Shown: one piece after another, positions 7,645 through 15,788 of the stretch
How the letters are laid out: each line of letters opens with the position of its first letter
Position numbering within the stretch: the first letter of the stretch is position 1
Source: Frigoribacterium sp. Leaf263
Lineage (GTDB): Bacteria > Actinomycetota > Actinomycetes > Actinomycetales > Microbacteriaceae
DNA length: 64,000 nt
NCBI RefSeq assembly: GCF_001422285.1
Contig: NZ_LMMO01000003.1
Location: 763-64,762, forward strand
Direction of reading: 5' to 3'
Notes under the pieces: model-generated
What the model was told of the DNA's origin: nothing
Databases searched by the model: none
Seen by the model: the letters and a program-made list of their open reading frames with translations, nothing else
Program-made: the position numbers and the translations under genes

Positions 7645-9546
7645 ATGAGCATGGAAGGCGCGGCCTGGAGCTCGCTCTACAAGATCTCGACCGCCCGAGA
7701 CGGCGATCACGGCTTCTCCCGCGAGTCCGTCCGCCGGATCATGACGTTCGCCGTGCCGTACCGCTCCAAGCTGGTGGTCTTCATCATCCTCTCCGTCGTG
7801 GGCGCGTTCCTCGCGGTCGCGACGCCGGTCCTCGCCGGTCGGGTGGTCGACGTGATCGTCGCCCGCGGCGCGGTCTCCACGATCGTCCGGCTCGCGGTCG
7901 TCATCGCCCTCGTGGCCGTGGCCGACGCCGCCGTGTCGCTCGTGACGCGCTGGTACTCGGCACGGATCGGCGAGGGCGTGATCCTCGACCTCCGCACCGC
8001 CGTGTTCGACCACGTGCAGAAGATGCCGATCGCGTTCTTCACGCGCACGCGGACGGGCGCCCTCGTGAGCCGTCTCAACAACGACGTGATCGGTGCGCAG
8101 CAGGCCTTCAGCGGCACGCTGTCGGGGGTGGTCACGAACCTCGTGGCGCTGGTCCTCACCTTGAGCGTCATGCTCAGCACGTCCTGGCTCGTGACGGTGC
8201 TCGCGGTCGTCATGCTCCCGATCTTCCTCGTGCCCGCGCGCCGCATGGGCAGCCGTCTCGCCGCCCTGCGCCGCGAGGCCGCCGATCACAACTCCGCCAT
8301 GAGCACCCAGATGACCGAGCGCTTCTCGGCGCCCGGAGCCACCCTCGTCAAGCTCTTCGGCCGCCCGGACGAGGAGTCGGCGGAGTTCCGCGTCCGCGCC
8401 GCCCGCGTCCGCGACATCGGGGTCCGGACCGCGCTCCTGCAGTTCGTCTTCGTCACCGCGTTGACCCTCGTCTCCGCCCTCGCCCTGGCGCTCGTCTACG
8501 GGCTCGGCGGTGCCCTCGCGCTCGCCGACCAGCTCGACACGGGCGAGGTGGTCACCCTGGCTCTCCTCCTCACCCGCCTGTACGTGCCCCTCACCGGTCT
8601 CGCGAACGCGCGGGTGGAGATCATGAGCGCCGTGGTCAGCTTCGAGCGCGTCTTCGAGGTGCTCGACCTGGAGCCGCTCATCCGCGAGAAGCCCGACGCC
8701 GCCTCCGTCCCCGAGGGCCCGGTGAGCGTCGAGTTCGACGACGTCCGCTTCGCGTACCCGTCCGCCGACAAGGTGTCGCTCGCCTCGCTCGAGGAGGTCG
8801 CGACGCTCGACACCCGCGGCGGTGAGGAGGTGCTGCACGGCGTGTCGTTCCGCATCGAGCCGGGGCAGACCGTCGCCCTCGTCGGCACGTCCGGTGCCGG
8901 CAAGTCGACGATCGCGCAGCTGCTCTCGCGCCTGTACGACGTCGACGGCGGCGCGGTGCGGCTCGCGGGGACGGACGTGCGCGACGTGACCTTCGCCTCG
9001 ATGCGCCACACCCTCGGGATGGTGACGCAGGACGGCCACCTGTTCCACGAGACCATCCTGTCCAACCTGCGCCTCGCGAGGCCCGAGGCGTCCGAGGACG
9101 AGGTCTGGGACGCCGTCCGCCGCGCCCGCCTCGAACCGCTCATCCGGTCGCTGCCCGATCAGCTGGACACCATGGTGGGCGAGCGCGGCTACCGGCTGTC
9201 CGGGGGAGAGCGCCAGCGGATGACCATCGCGAGGCTCCTGCTCGCCCAGCCGCGGGTCGTCATCCTCGACGAGGCGACCGCCGCGCTCGACTCGACGTCG
9301 GAGGCCGCCGTGCAGGCCGCGCTCAGCGAGGCGCTCGAGGGCCGGACGGCGATGGTGATCGCGCACCGTCTCTCCACCATCCGCAGCGCCGATCAGATCC
9401 TCGTGATCGAGGACGGCTCGATCATCGAGCGCGGCACGCACGAGGAGCTGCTCGCCGCGGAGGGGCGCTACGAGGAGCTGCACCGGACCCAGTTCGCCGT
9501 GCAGAAGAACGTCGCGGCCGACGAGGAGGCGCGGAGCGGGTCGTAG
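7645..9546 (+). CDS. ABC exporter, fused permease and ATPase
   Basis: A 633-aa half-transporter. An N-terminal six-helix ABC exporter domain (about 35-340) is followed by the nucleotide-binding domain with Walker A GTSGAGKST near 417, the Q-loop in VTQDGHLFHET, signature LSGGERQRM near 518, Walker B VVILDEATAAL near 536 and the H-loop AHRLST near 572. It should homodimerise and export lipids, peptides or drugs. The substrate is not determinable. ATG 7645 has a good GGAAGGA site 9 nt upstream, and a -10 (TAGGTT) lies about 30 nt upstream. The last codons carry one copy of the dispersed GAGGAGGCGCGG motif. Confidence 0.93.
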   Translation: MSMEGAAWSSLYKISTARDGDHGFSRESVRRIMTFAVPYRSKLVVFIILSVVGAFLAVATPVLAGRVVDVIVARGAVSTIVRLAVVIALVAVADAAVSLVTRWYSARIGEGVILDLRTAVFDHVQKMPIAFFTRTRTGALVSRLNNDVIGAQQAFSGTLSGVVTNLVALVLTLSVMLSTSWLVTVLAVVMLPIFLVPARRMGSRLAALRREAADHNSAMSTQMTERFSAPGATLVKLFGRPDEESAEFRVRAARVRDIGVRTALLQFVFVTALTLVSALALALVYGLGGALALADQLDTGEVVTLALLLTRLYVPLTGLANARVEIMSAVVSFERVFEVLDLEPLIREKPDAASVPEGPVSVEFDDVRFAYPSADKVSLASLEEVATLDTRGGEEVLHGVSFRIEPGQTVALVGTSGAGKSTIAQLLSRLYDVDGGAVRLAGTDVRDVTFASMRHTLGMVTQDGHLFHETILSNLRLARPEASEDEVWDAVRRARLEPLIRSLPDQLDTMVGERGYRLSGGERQRMTIARLLLAQPRVVILDEATAALDSTSEAAVQAALSEALEGRTAMVIAHRLSTIRSADQILVIEDGSIIERGTHEELLAAEGRYEELHRTQFAVQKNVAADEEARSGS

Positions 9547-9611
9547 CCCCGAGCCCCAGCCGCGGCGGGGAGCGAGCAGACTGGGCTGATCCTCCTCGAA
9601 GAAAGAAGACC

Positions 9612-10643
9612 ATGTCAGCGCTGACAGTCCTGTTCATCGGCGGCACCGGCATCATCAGCTCGGCGGCCGCCGTCCGAGCCGTCGAGCTCGGTCACGAAGT
9701 CACCCTGCTCAATCGGGGGTCGTCCTCGCTCCGACCCGCGCCTCCCGGGGTCGAGGTGCTGACCGGCGACGTCGCGGATCCGGCCTCGATCCGCTGGGCC
9801 CTCGGCGACCGGTCGTTCGACGTCGTCGTCGACTTCGTCGCCTTCACCCCCGACCAGGTGCAGGCCGACATCGACCTCTTCACCGGTCGCACCGGCCAGT
9901 ACGTGTTCATCAGTTCGGCGTCGGCCTATCAGAAGCCGGTCGCCGCGCTGCCGATCCGCGAGTCGTCGCCGCTGCGCAACCCGTTCTGGCAGTACTCCCG
10001 CGACAAGATCGCCTGCGAGGACCTCCTCGTCGGCGCCTACCGCGATCAGGGCTTCCCGGTCACGATCATCCGGCCCTCGCACACCTACGACCGCACCTCC
10101 CTCCCCGTCACCGGCGGCTGGACCGTCGTCGACCGGATGCGCCGCGGCCTCGAGGTCGTCGTCCCGGGCGACGGGACGTCGCTCTGGACCCTCACGCATC
10201 ACGCCGACTTCGCACGGGCGTTCGTCGGACTGCTGGGACTCCCGGCCGCGGTCGGCGACGTGTTCCACATCACCTCCGACGAGGCCCTGCCGTGGGACCA
10301 GATCTACACGACCCTCGCCGCCGCGGCCGGGGTCGACGACCCGAGGCTCGTCCACGTGGCGAGCGAGAGCGTCGCCGTCGTCGAGCCCGAGTGGGGCCCG
10401 GGGCTCCTCGGCGACAAGGCGCACTCGGTCGTGTTCGACAACTCGAAGGTCAAGGCGTTCGTCCCCGGCTGGCAGGCGACGACGTCGTGGGCCACGGGCG
10501 CTCGCGAGATCATCGAGTGGTTCGACGACGACTCGTCACGTCGCGAGACCGACCCGGCGGCGGAACGGGCCTTCGACCGCCTCCTCGCGGGCGCTCGCGG
10601 CTTCGGCGGAGAGGGAGAGGACCCCCTCGGCACCGGCGAGTGA
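9612..10643 (+). CDS. NAD-dependent epimerase/dehydratase family protein
   Basis: A 343-aa extended short-chain dehydrogenase. The N-terminal Rossmann motif is VLFIGGTGIISSAAA (GGTGxxS, slightly off the usual GxxGxxG), followed by the GDVADPASIRWAL acidic region and VFISSASAYQKP as the catalytic Ser/Tyr region. The typical YxxxK appears as YSRDK near residue 130. The C-terminal half resembles mRNA-binding/isomerase-like actinobacterial epimerases acting on nucleotide sugars. It follows the ABC exporter by 65 nt and may be co-transcribed. The substrate is unknown. Confidence 0.88.
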   Translation: MSALTVLFIGGTGIISSAAAVRAVELGHEVTLLNRGSSSLRPAPPGVEVLTGDVADPASIRWALGDRSFDVVVDFVAFTPDQVQADIDLFTGRTGQYVFISSASAYQKPVAALPIRESSPLRNPFWQYSRDKIACEDLLVGAYRDQGFPVTIIRPSHTYDRTSLPVTGGWTVVDRMRRGLEVVVPGDGTSLWTLTHHADFARAFVGLLGLPAAVGDVFHITSDEALPWDQIYTTLAAAAGVDDPRLVHVASESVAVVEPEWGPGLLGDKAHSVVFDNSKVKAFVPGWQATTSWATGAREIIEWFDDDSSRRETDPAAERAFDRLLAGARGFGGEGEDPLGTGE

Positions 10644-10849
10644 GACACGGCCGACGCGACGGGGATCAGAGCCGTCGCGGTGGCCGGTCGGGGTGGACGG
10701 TCGGTCCCGAAACCGAGGCCGTTCCGGCGCGTGAACCGCGCGCCTCCCTGGATGATTACAACGCATGGACCTCGGGTTGTCGACGTGGCCGTGAACGTCC
10801 CTCGCAATTCGTACAGAGGCGTCGACGGAACCCGCTCGGCATCCGATCA

Positions 10850-12145
10850 TCACCCCGCGGATGCCTCTCGGACCGCCGCGTCCGGCACGTCGGCGCGGAG
10901 GCGTCGCACGCTCGGTGCCGAGAGCGCTGCCGCGGTCGCGAGGACGATGACGAGTGCGCACGCGACGAGCGTCGACCGCGCGCCGAACACGTGCGCGGCC
11001 GGGCCCACGAGGATCTCGCCGAGGGGGATGGCGACGAACGAGCCGACCATGTCGTACGAGTACACCCGGGCCAGCGCCTCCCGGGGGATGCGGGTCTGCA
11101 GCGACTGATCCCACGAGATGGCGAAGATCTCGAGGGCGACGCCCCCGAGCAGGAAGGCCGCGACGAGCACCGGCAGGGCGGGAGCCAGCCCGAGGGTCGC
11201 GACCGGCACCGCGGTCACGGCCATGAGCCCCACCCCGACGGCCAGTGCCCGGCGCGGGCGCCAGCGGAGGGCCACGAGCGCCCCGACGGCCAGGCCGACG
11301 GTCTGGGCTGCGACGACGAGGCCCCAGGCGGCGCGCCCGAACGACTCGTCGGCGACGACGGGGCCGAGCACCGTCGTCGCTCCGACGAAGGCGGCGTTGA
11401 GGACGGCGAACTGCGCGACCACGATCCACACCCACGAGCGGCGGGTGAACTCGTGCCAGCCCTCGCGCAGGTCGGCGAGCACCGTCGTCGGCCCTCCGCC
11501 CTCCGAGACCGGGCGAGCCGCCGCGGGCAGTCGCAGTCGCGCGAAGAGGGCGCCGGCCACGGCGAAGCCCGCCGCGTCGACGGCGAGCCCCCACCCCGGT
11601 CCGACGACGGCGACGAGACCGGCTCCGGCGGAGGCGCCGAGGATGCCGCCCGTGCTCAGTCCCAGCCGGAGGAGCGCGTTCGCCGGTCGCAGCAGCGCCG
11701 GCGGAACCGTCTCGGGCACCAGCGCCGCGGCCGCCGGCAGGCTGACGGCGGCGACCGCTCCGTTCAGCACGCTCAACACCACGAGCAGCGGGATCGTCGC
11801 CGCCCCGGTGATGACGAGCGCGGCGACCACGGCCTGGGTCGCCGCGGCCGCCAGGGAGGCTCCCACGAGCACGACGTCGCGCGGCAGCCGGTCGGCGATC
11901 ACGCCGCCGAGCAGCAGCACCGCCACGTTCGCGATCGACCGGGCGGCGACGACGAGGCCCAGGTCGGCCGCCGAGCCCGTGAGGTCGAGCACGGCGAAGG
12001 CCAGCGCGATGGGTGCGACGGAGTTGCCGAGGATGCTGGTCGTCCGCGCGGCGAGCAGCCACCGGAAGGCGCGATGCGCGAGGGGACCGCCTCGCGCGCC
12101 GGCGGTTCCGGGAGCCGAGGAGGCGCCTCCTCGGTCTCCGGTCAT
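10850..12145 (-). CDS. MFS exporter (EntS-like MFS_3 type)
   Basis: A 431-aa twelve-helix major facilitator. The second helix and loop read VVAARSIANVAVLLLGGVIADRLPRD in two parts, the standard motif-A region. The overall pattern (FAVLDLTGSAADLGLV, and ISWDQSLQTRIPREALARVYSYD in the second half) matches the EntS/MFS_3 group of siderophore or drug exporters. The ATG overlaps the stop codon of the ArsR-type gene upstream in an ATGA junction, so the two form one operon and the regulator very likely controls it. The N-terminus contains a 20-bp palindrome (12115-12134). Confidence 0.9.
   Translation of the reverse strand: MTGDRGGASSAPGTAGARGGPLAHRAFRWLLAARTTSILGNSVAPIALAFAVLDLTGSAADLGLVVAARSIANVAVLLLGGVIADRLPRDVVLVGASLAAAATQAVVAALVITGAATIPLLVVLSVLNGAVAAVSLPAAAALVPETVPPALLRPANALLRLGLSTGGILGASAGAGLVAVVGPGWGLAVDAAGFAVAGALFARLRLPAAARPVSEGGGPTTVLADLREGWHEFTRRSWVWIVVAQFAVLNAAFVGATTVLGPVVADESFGRAAWGLVVAAQTVGLAVGALVALRWRPRRALAVGVGLMAVTAVPVATLGLAPALPVLVAAFLLGGVALEIFAISWDQSLQTRIPREALARVYSYDMVGSFVAIPLGEILVGPAAHVFGARSTLVACALVIVLATAAALSAPSVRRLRADVPDAAVREASAG
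12115..12134. repeat. 20-bp perfect palindrome, two head-to-head motif copies
   Basis: CCGAGGAGGC followed immediately by its reverse complement forms a perfect palindrome. Each half is one copy of the dispersed CGCCTCCTCGG motif. It lies within the first 11 codons of the MFS gene. Confidence 0.7.
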
Positions 12146-12663
12146 CGTCGCCTCATCGGGAACAGCGCCGCCGTCATCGACACGGGCCGCGTGCCCGGCG
12201 TGCGCGGGGGCTGCGCCGCCGCGTGCAGGAGGGACGACGCCTGGCCCACGTGATGGACGACGCGACGCCAGGTCTCGGGGTCGACCCACAGCTCGGCGTC
12301 GGTCGAGATCTGGTGCCCTCCGGTCCTGAGGCGCGAGCGCCGACGGAGCTCGTCGACGAGAGCCTCGACGTATTCGGCACGCAGGTCGTCGCCCGCGACG
12401 GCCGGAGTCGGCTCGGGCGGGAACGGCCGCGCCGACGACAGATGCCGGTAGCGCTTCGCGTCGCCGCCCCGGATCCGCACCACGTCGACGACGGTCACGA
12501 GCCCGACGCGCTCGAGGACGCGCAGGTGGTAGCTCGCGGTCGCCTGCGAGACCCCCAGCTCGCGTCCGGACTCGGCGGCGCTCATGGCCGCCCCCGTCAG
12601 GAGCGAGAGGAGGCGGAGGCGGATCGGGTGAGCGGTGGCGCGCAATTCGTCGAGGTCGGACAT
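12142..12663 (-). CDS. ArsR-type winged-helix regulator
   Basis: A 173-aa regulator with an N-terminal HTH (HPIRLRLLSLLTGAAMSAAE, then VSQATASYHLRVLERVGLV) followed by a wing containing GGDAKRYRHLSS. There are no metal-binding Cys pairs, so it is of the HTH_20 drug-responsive type rather than a metal sensor. The C-terminal 90 residues (LRAEYVEALVDELRRR onward) would form the ligand and dimer domain. It overlaps the downstream MFS exporter gene by 4 nt. A weak dyad CAAATG...TTTG at 12696-12709 lies just upstream and may be its operator. Confidence 0.87.
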   Translation of the reverse strand: MSDLDELRATAHPIRLRLLSLLTGAAMSAAESGRELGVSQATASYHLRVLERVGLVTVVDVVRIRGGDAKRYRHLSSARPFPPEPTPAVAGDDLRAEYVEALVDELRRRSRLRTGGHQISTDAELWVDPETWRRVVHHVGQASSLLHAAAQPPRTPGTRPVSMTAALFPMRRR

Positions 12664-12730
12664 GCGGCAATCGTGGGCGCTCGCCGGCCGACCGTCAAAT
12701 GTCTCTTTGGGGGTCGTGGCGGGAGACGAG

Positions 12731-12765
12731 GAGGCGCCCCGCTCGGCTGTCGAGCGGGGCGCCTC
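12731..12765 (-). terminator. 15-bp perfect hairpin after the BCCT gene
   Basis: GAGGCGCCCCGCTCG pairs perfectly with 12751-12765 around GCTGT, 28 nt beyond the stop of the transporter gene. The arm includes a copy of the dispersed GGAGGCGC motif. Confidence 0.8.
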
Positions 12766-12792
12766 GGGGGATGGTGCGGCGGTGCGAACGGA

Positions 12793-14769
12793 TCAGGTGC
12801 GGTCGCGGCCTGTCCGGTCGTCCGCGCTGCTGCCGGGTGCGGCCCCCTCGGCCACGGTCGCGTCGGACTCGGACTCGGACTCGGACTCGGACTTGGCCGT
12901 CGCGTCCGCGTCGGTCGTCGCCTCGGCCTCGGCCGCGGCGTACGAAGCGCTGAGCGCCTCGTCGGGCTCGTGCTCGACCCAGGCCAGATCGTCCTGCGAG
13001 TGGTCGTAGGCGGCGGGGACGAGCGCGAAGTCGTCGCCGTACTCCTCGAGGCCGTTGCGGACGCTGTGCCGCACGACGCGTTCGGCGTACTCGTCGCGGA
13101 GGATGAGCGGGTCACGACGGAGGTCCTTCGTGAACGCGATCATGATGAACGCCATGATGATCGCGAACGGCAGCGCCGCGATGATCGTGACGTTCTGCAG
13201 CGCGCTGAGACCCGCCCCGTCCTCACCTCCCGCGACGAGCAGCACCGCCGCGATGGCCCCGACGAGGACACCCCAGGTCACCGTCACCCAGCGCGACGGC
13301 TCGGGGCGGCCCTGCTGCGACAGGGTGCCCATGACCAGCGAGGCCGAGTCGGCTCCGGTGATGAAGAAGATGGCGACGAGCACCGCGGCGATCACCGTCG
13401 TGACACCGGCCAGCGGCAGGCTGCCGAGCATGCCGAACAGGACCTCCTCCGGAGGGCTGCTGGGCAGCGGCGCGTCGTTCATCCGCTGATCGATGGCGGT
13501 GACGCCGAAGATGGCGAACCAGATGAACGACACGATCGACGGGACGACCACGACGACCGAGACGAACTGGCGCAGGGTGCGGCCGCGCGAGATCTTGGCG
13601 ATGAACATGCCGACGAAGGGGGACCACGAGATCCACCAGGCCCAGTAGAAGATCGTCCAGCTGGAGAGGAACGCCTGCGCCTCCTCGCCCTGCGAACCGG
13701 AGCGGCCGATCATCATCGGCAGATCGCCGACGAACTGCGCGGCGACCGACGGGATGACGTTGAGGATCAGCATCGACGGTCCGACGAAGAAGACGAACAG
13801 CGCCAGCAGGAGCGCGACGACGGTGTTGATGTTCGACAGCGCCTGGATGCCCCGCGAGACGCCCGAGACGGCGGAGATGATGAACGCGATCGTGAGCACG
13901 GTGATGACCCCGACGAGCAGGGCGTTGCCGGCCTGGCCTATGCCGCTGATCAGCTCGACTCCGTGGCCGATCTGGAGGGCGCCGAGACCGAGCGAGGCCG
14001 CCGTGCCGAAGAGCGTCACGATGATCGCGAAGATGTCGATGGTCTTGCCGATGGGGCCCTGGGTGCGGTCCTCGCCGAGCAGCGAGGCGAAGATCGAGGA
14101 GATCAGCGGCGTCCGGCCACGACGGTAGGCGCCGTAGGCGATCGCCCCGCCGATCAGGGCGTAGAACGACCACGCCTGCGGACCCCAGTGGTACAGGACC
14201 TGCGTCAGGGCCGTGTGCATCGCCTCGACGGTCTCGGCCTCGTCGGTGCCCGGCGGCGGGCTCTCGAAGAACGTCAGCGGCTCGGCGGCGCCCCAGAAGA
14301 CGAGGCCGATGCCCATCCCGGCGGCGAACAGCATCGAGATCCACGAGAACATCGAGAACTCGGGGGCCTCGTCGTCGCGGCCGAGGCGGATGCGACCGAA
14401 GCGGCCGAAGCCGACCCAGAGCATGAAGACGAGGATCACGGTCGCGATCGAGGTGAAGAACCATCCGGTGTACTCGATGATCCAGCCGAGCACGGCCGTC
14501 GCCGTCGAGGCGAGGCTGTCGCCGCCGAGGACGCCCCAGGCGAGGAACGCGACCGTGAAGAGGATCGCGACGCCGAAGACGACCCGATCGGTGCGGAACA
14601 CGCGACCGGTCTGCTCGACGCCGAGACCGGGTATGAGGGCCGGGTGGACGCCGACGGGCGGTGGTTCGGTGAGGTCACGGACGAGGCGTCGGGCGCCTCC
14701 GGCGGTGCGTTCATGCGGGTTCGCGCCGGTCGGATCGGTCGGTTTCGGGGCCTGCTCGTTTCCTTGCAT
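12793..14769 (-). CDS. BCCT family betaine/choline/carnitine transporter
   Basis: A 658-aa sodium- or proton-coupled transporter for trimethylammonium osmolytes such as glycine betaine. Twelve helices are visible. The family signatures are GMGIGLVFWGAAEPL near residue 145 and the substrate-box helix FYWAWWISWSPFVGMFIA near 370. The C-terminal tail of about 110 residues is hydrophilic and acidic and contains a Ser-Glu repeat (SESESESESD); in BetP-like carriers such tails are involved in osmosensing. The start at ATG 14769 has no strong ribosome-binding site and is the best of few choices. The gene ends in a strong terminator at 12731. Confidence 0.92.
   Translation of the reverse strand: MQGNEQAPKPTDPTGANPHERTAGGARRLVRDLTEPPPVGVHPALIPGLGVEQTGRVFRTDRVVFGVAILFTVAFLAWGVLGGDSLASTATAVLGWIIEYTGWFFTSIATVILVFMLWVGFGRFGRIRLGRDDEAPEFSMFSWISMLFAAGMGIGLVFWGAAEPLTFFESPPPGTDEAETVEAMHTALTQVLYHWGPQAWSFYALIGGAIAYGAYRRGRTPLISSIFASLLGEDRTQGPIGKTIDIFAIIVTLFGTAASLGLGALQIGHGVELISGIGQAGNALLVGVITVLTIAFIISAVSGVSRGIQALSNINTVVALLLALFVFFVGPSMLILNVIPSVAAQFVGDLPMMIGRSGSQGEEAQAFLSSWTIFYWAWWISWSPFVGMFIAKISRGRTLRQFVSVVVVVPSIVSFIWFAIFGVTAIDQRMNDAPLPSSPPEEVLFGMLGSLPLAGVTTVIAAVLVAIFFITGADSASLVMGTLSQQGRPEPSRWVTVTWGVLVGAIAAVLLVAGGEDGAGLSALQNVTIIAALPFAIIMAFIMIAFTKDLRRDPLILRDEYAERVVRHSVRNGLEEYGDDFALVPAAYDHSQDDLAWVEHEPDEALSASYAAAEAEATTDADATAKSESESESESDATVAEGAAPGSSADDRTGRDRT
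12863..12892. repeat. (TCGGAC)x5 microsatellite
   Basis: Five perfect 6-bp units encode the alternating Ser-Glu stretch in the BCCT transporter's C-terminal tail. Unit number could change by slippage without breaking the frame. Confidence 0.9.
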
Positions 14770-14937
14770 GAGATGAAATTGTCCGTGATGCGAAGGGAAA
14801 CGTCTAATCGAGGTGGCCGAGCGGACCGGCGGCGAGCCCTGAGAAGCGACCGGGATCCGCCCCGATGTCATCCTCCCGGCGGGCCGGTGGTCCTCGAGAC
14901 CGACGCGATCACGACGCTCTCCCGCGATCCTGGTGAC

Positions 14938-15561
14938 ATGACACGACGCCTCGGCCACGCCCTCGTCTGGTGGTCGCTCGCCGCGGCCGTCGGTCTGCTC
15001 CTCGGGGGAGCGACCTCGTTCGCGCAGCAGCACCTGCCCGACGGGCTCCGCTCGTTCGCGAACTCGAACAGCGGGTGGACGCTGCTGGCCTTCGCCGTGG
15101 TCGTGGTCTCTACGCGGTGGTCGAGCGCCCGCCCCTGGTGGGTCGCCGCGGGCGTCGGACTCGTCGTCTTCCATGCTCTCCTCCAGGGCTATGCGATCGT
15201 GTCGACCCTCCGCGGATTCCCGGACTCCTACGGGCCCGGCGACTTCTTCTTCGTCGTGGCGTCGCTCGCGGGCCCGGTCATCGGGCTGGCGGGGCTCTGG
15301 TGGCGTTCCGCCTCGGGCGTGCGGCGGGCGGTGGGGGCCGCGGTGTTCGCGGCGGTCATGATCGGCGACGGCGCCTGGGGGCTCCTCCGGGTCGTCGAGA
15401 CGACGGGGTGGCTCTACTGGGTGCTGAGCATCGCCGTCGGCCTCGGCTTCCTCGCCTGGACGGCGAGCCGCCTCCTCGCGGCCCGGCGCGACCGGGGGCT
15501 CGCGGTCGGCCTGACGATCGTGGGCGCCGCCCTGTTCGCGGCGCTCTTCAGCGCCCTCTGA
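14938..15561 (+). CDS. Small integral membrane protein (DUF6518-like)
   Basis: A 207-aa protein made almost entirely of five or six hydrophobic helices (WWSLAAAVGLLLGG, WTLLAFAVVVVSTRWSS, VVFHALLQGYAIV, LAGPVIGLAGLWWRS, VFAAVMIGDGAWGLLR, LTIVGAALFAALFSAL) with short charged loops. The ATG at 14938 follows GGTGAC. The pattern fits the DUF6518 group of actinobacterial membrane proteins, but that identification is tentative and no function is known. It stands alone, divergent from the BCCT transporter. Confidence 0.75.
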   Translation: MTRRLGHALVWWSLAAAVGLLLGGATSFAQQHLPDGLRSFANSNSGWTLLAFAVVVVSTRWSSARPWWVAAGVGLVVFHALLQGYAIVSTLRGFPDSYGPGDFFFVVASLAGPVIGLAGLWWRSASGVRRAVGAAVFAAVMIGDGAWGLLRVVETTGWLYWVLSIAVGLGFLAWTASRLLAARRDRGLAVGLTIVGAALFAALFSAL

Positions 15562-15788
15562 CCGGCCGGAACGATCCGTGACGGGCCGTTCCCTCGCGGG
15601 TGCGGAAGCGGACCCCATCGGAGGCGCGGCGTCCGGGAGGAACGCGGAGTACTGTGGCCGAGCACGCCGCGGATGGCCGCGGATCGTGCCTCGGATCAGA
15701 CCCTGCCGAGTCCGTCGACGGCGACCGCCGCTCGACGGTCGTCGTCTCGGGGCCGGTGCTCCGCAGACCCGATGCGCACGAGGTCCGC

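Noticed and set aside
7570-9483. 637-codon minus-strand ORF opposite the ABC exporter
   Set aside because: Antisense shadow rich in Glu, Arg and His with no domain; the exporter motifs are all on the plus strand.
14810-14880. tRNA-Ser-like stretch (GAGGTGGCCGAGCGGAC) upstream of the 14938 gene
   Set aside because: No matching anticodon stem, T-loop or acceptor 3' strand can be found; it is a chance similarity.
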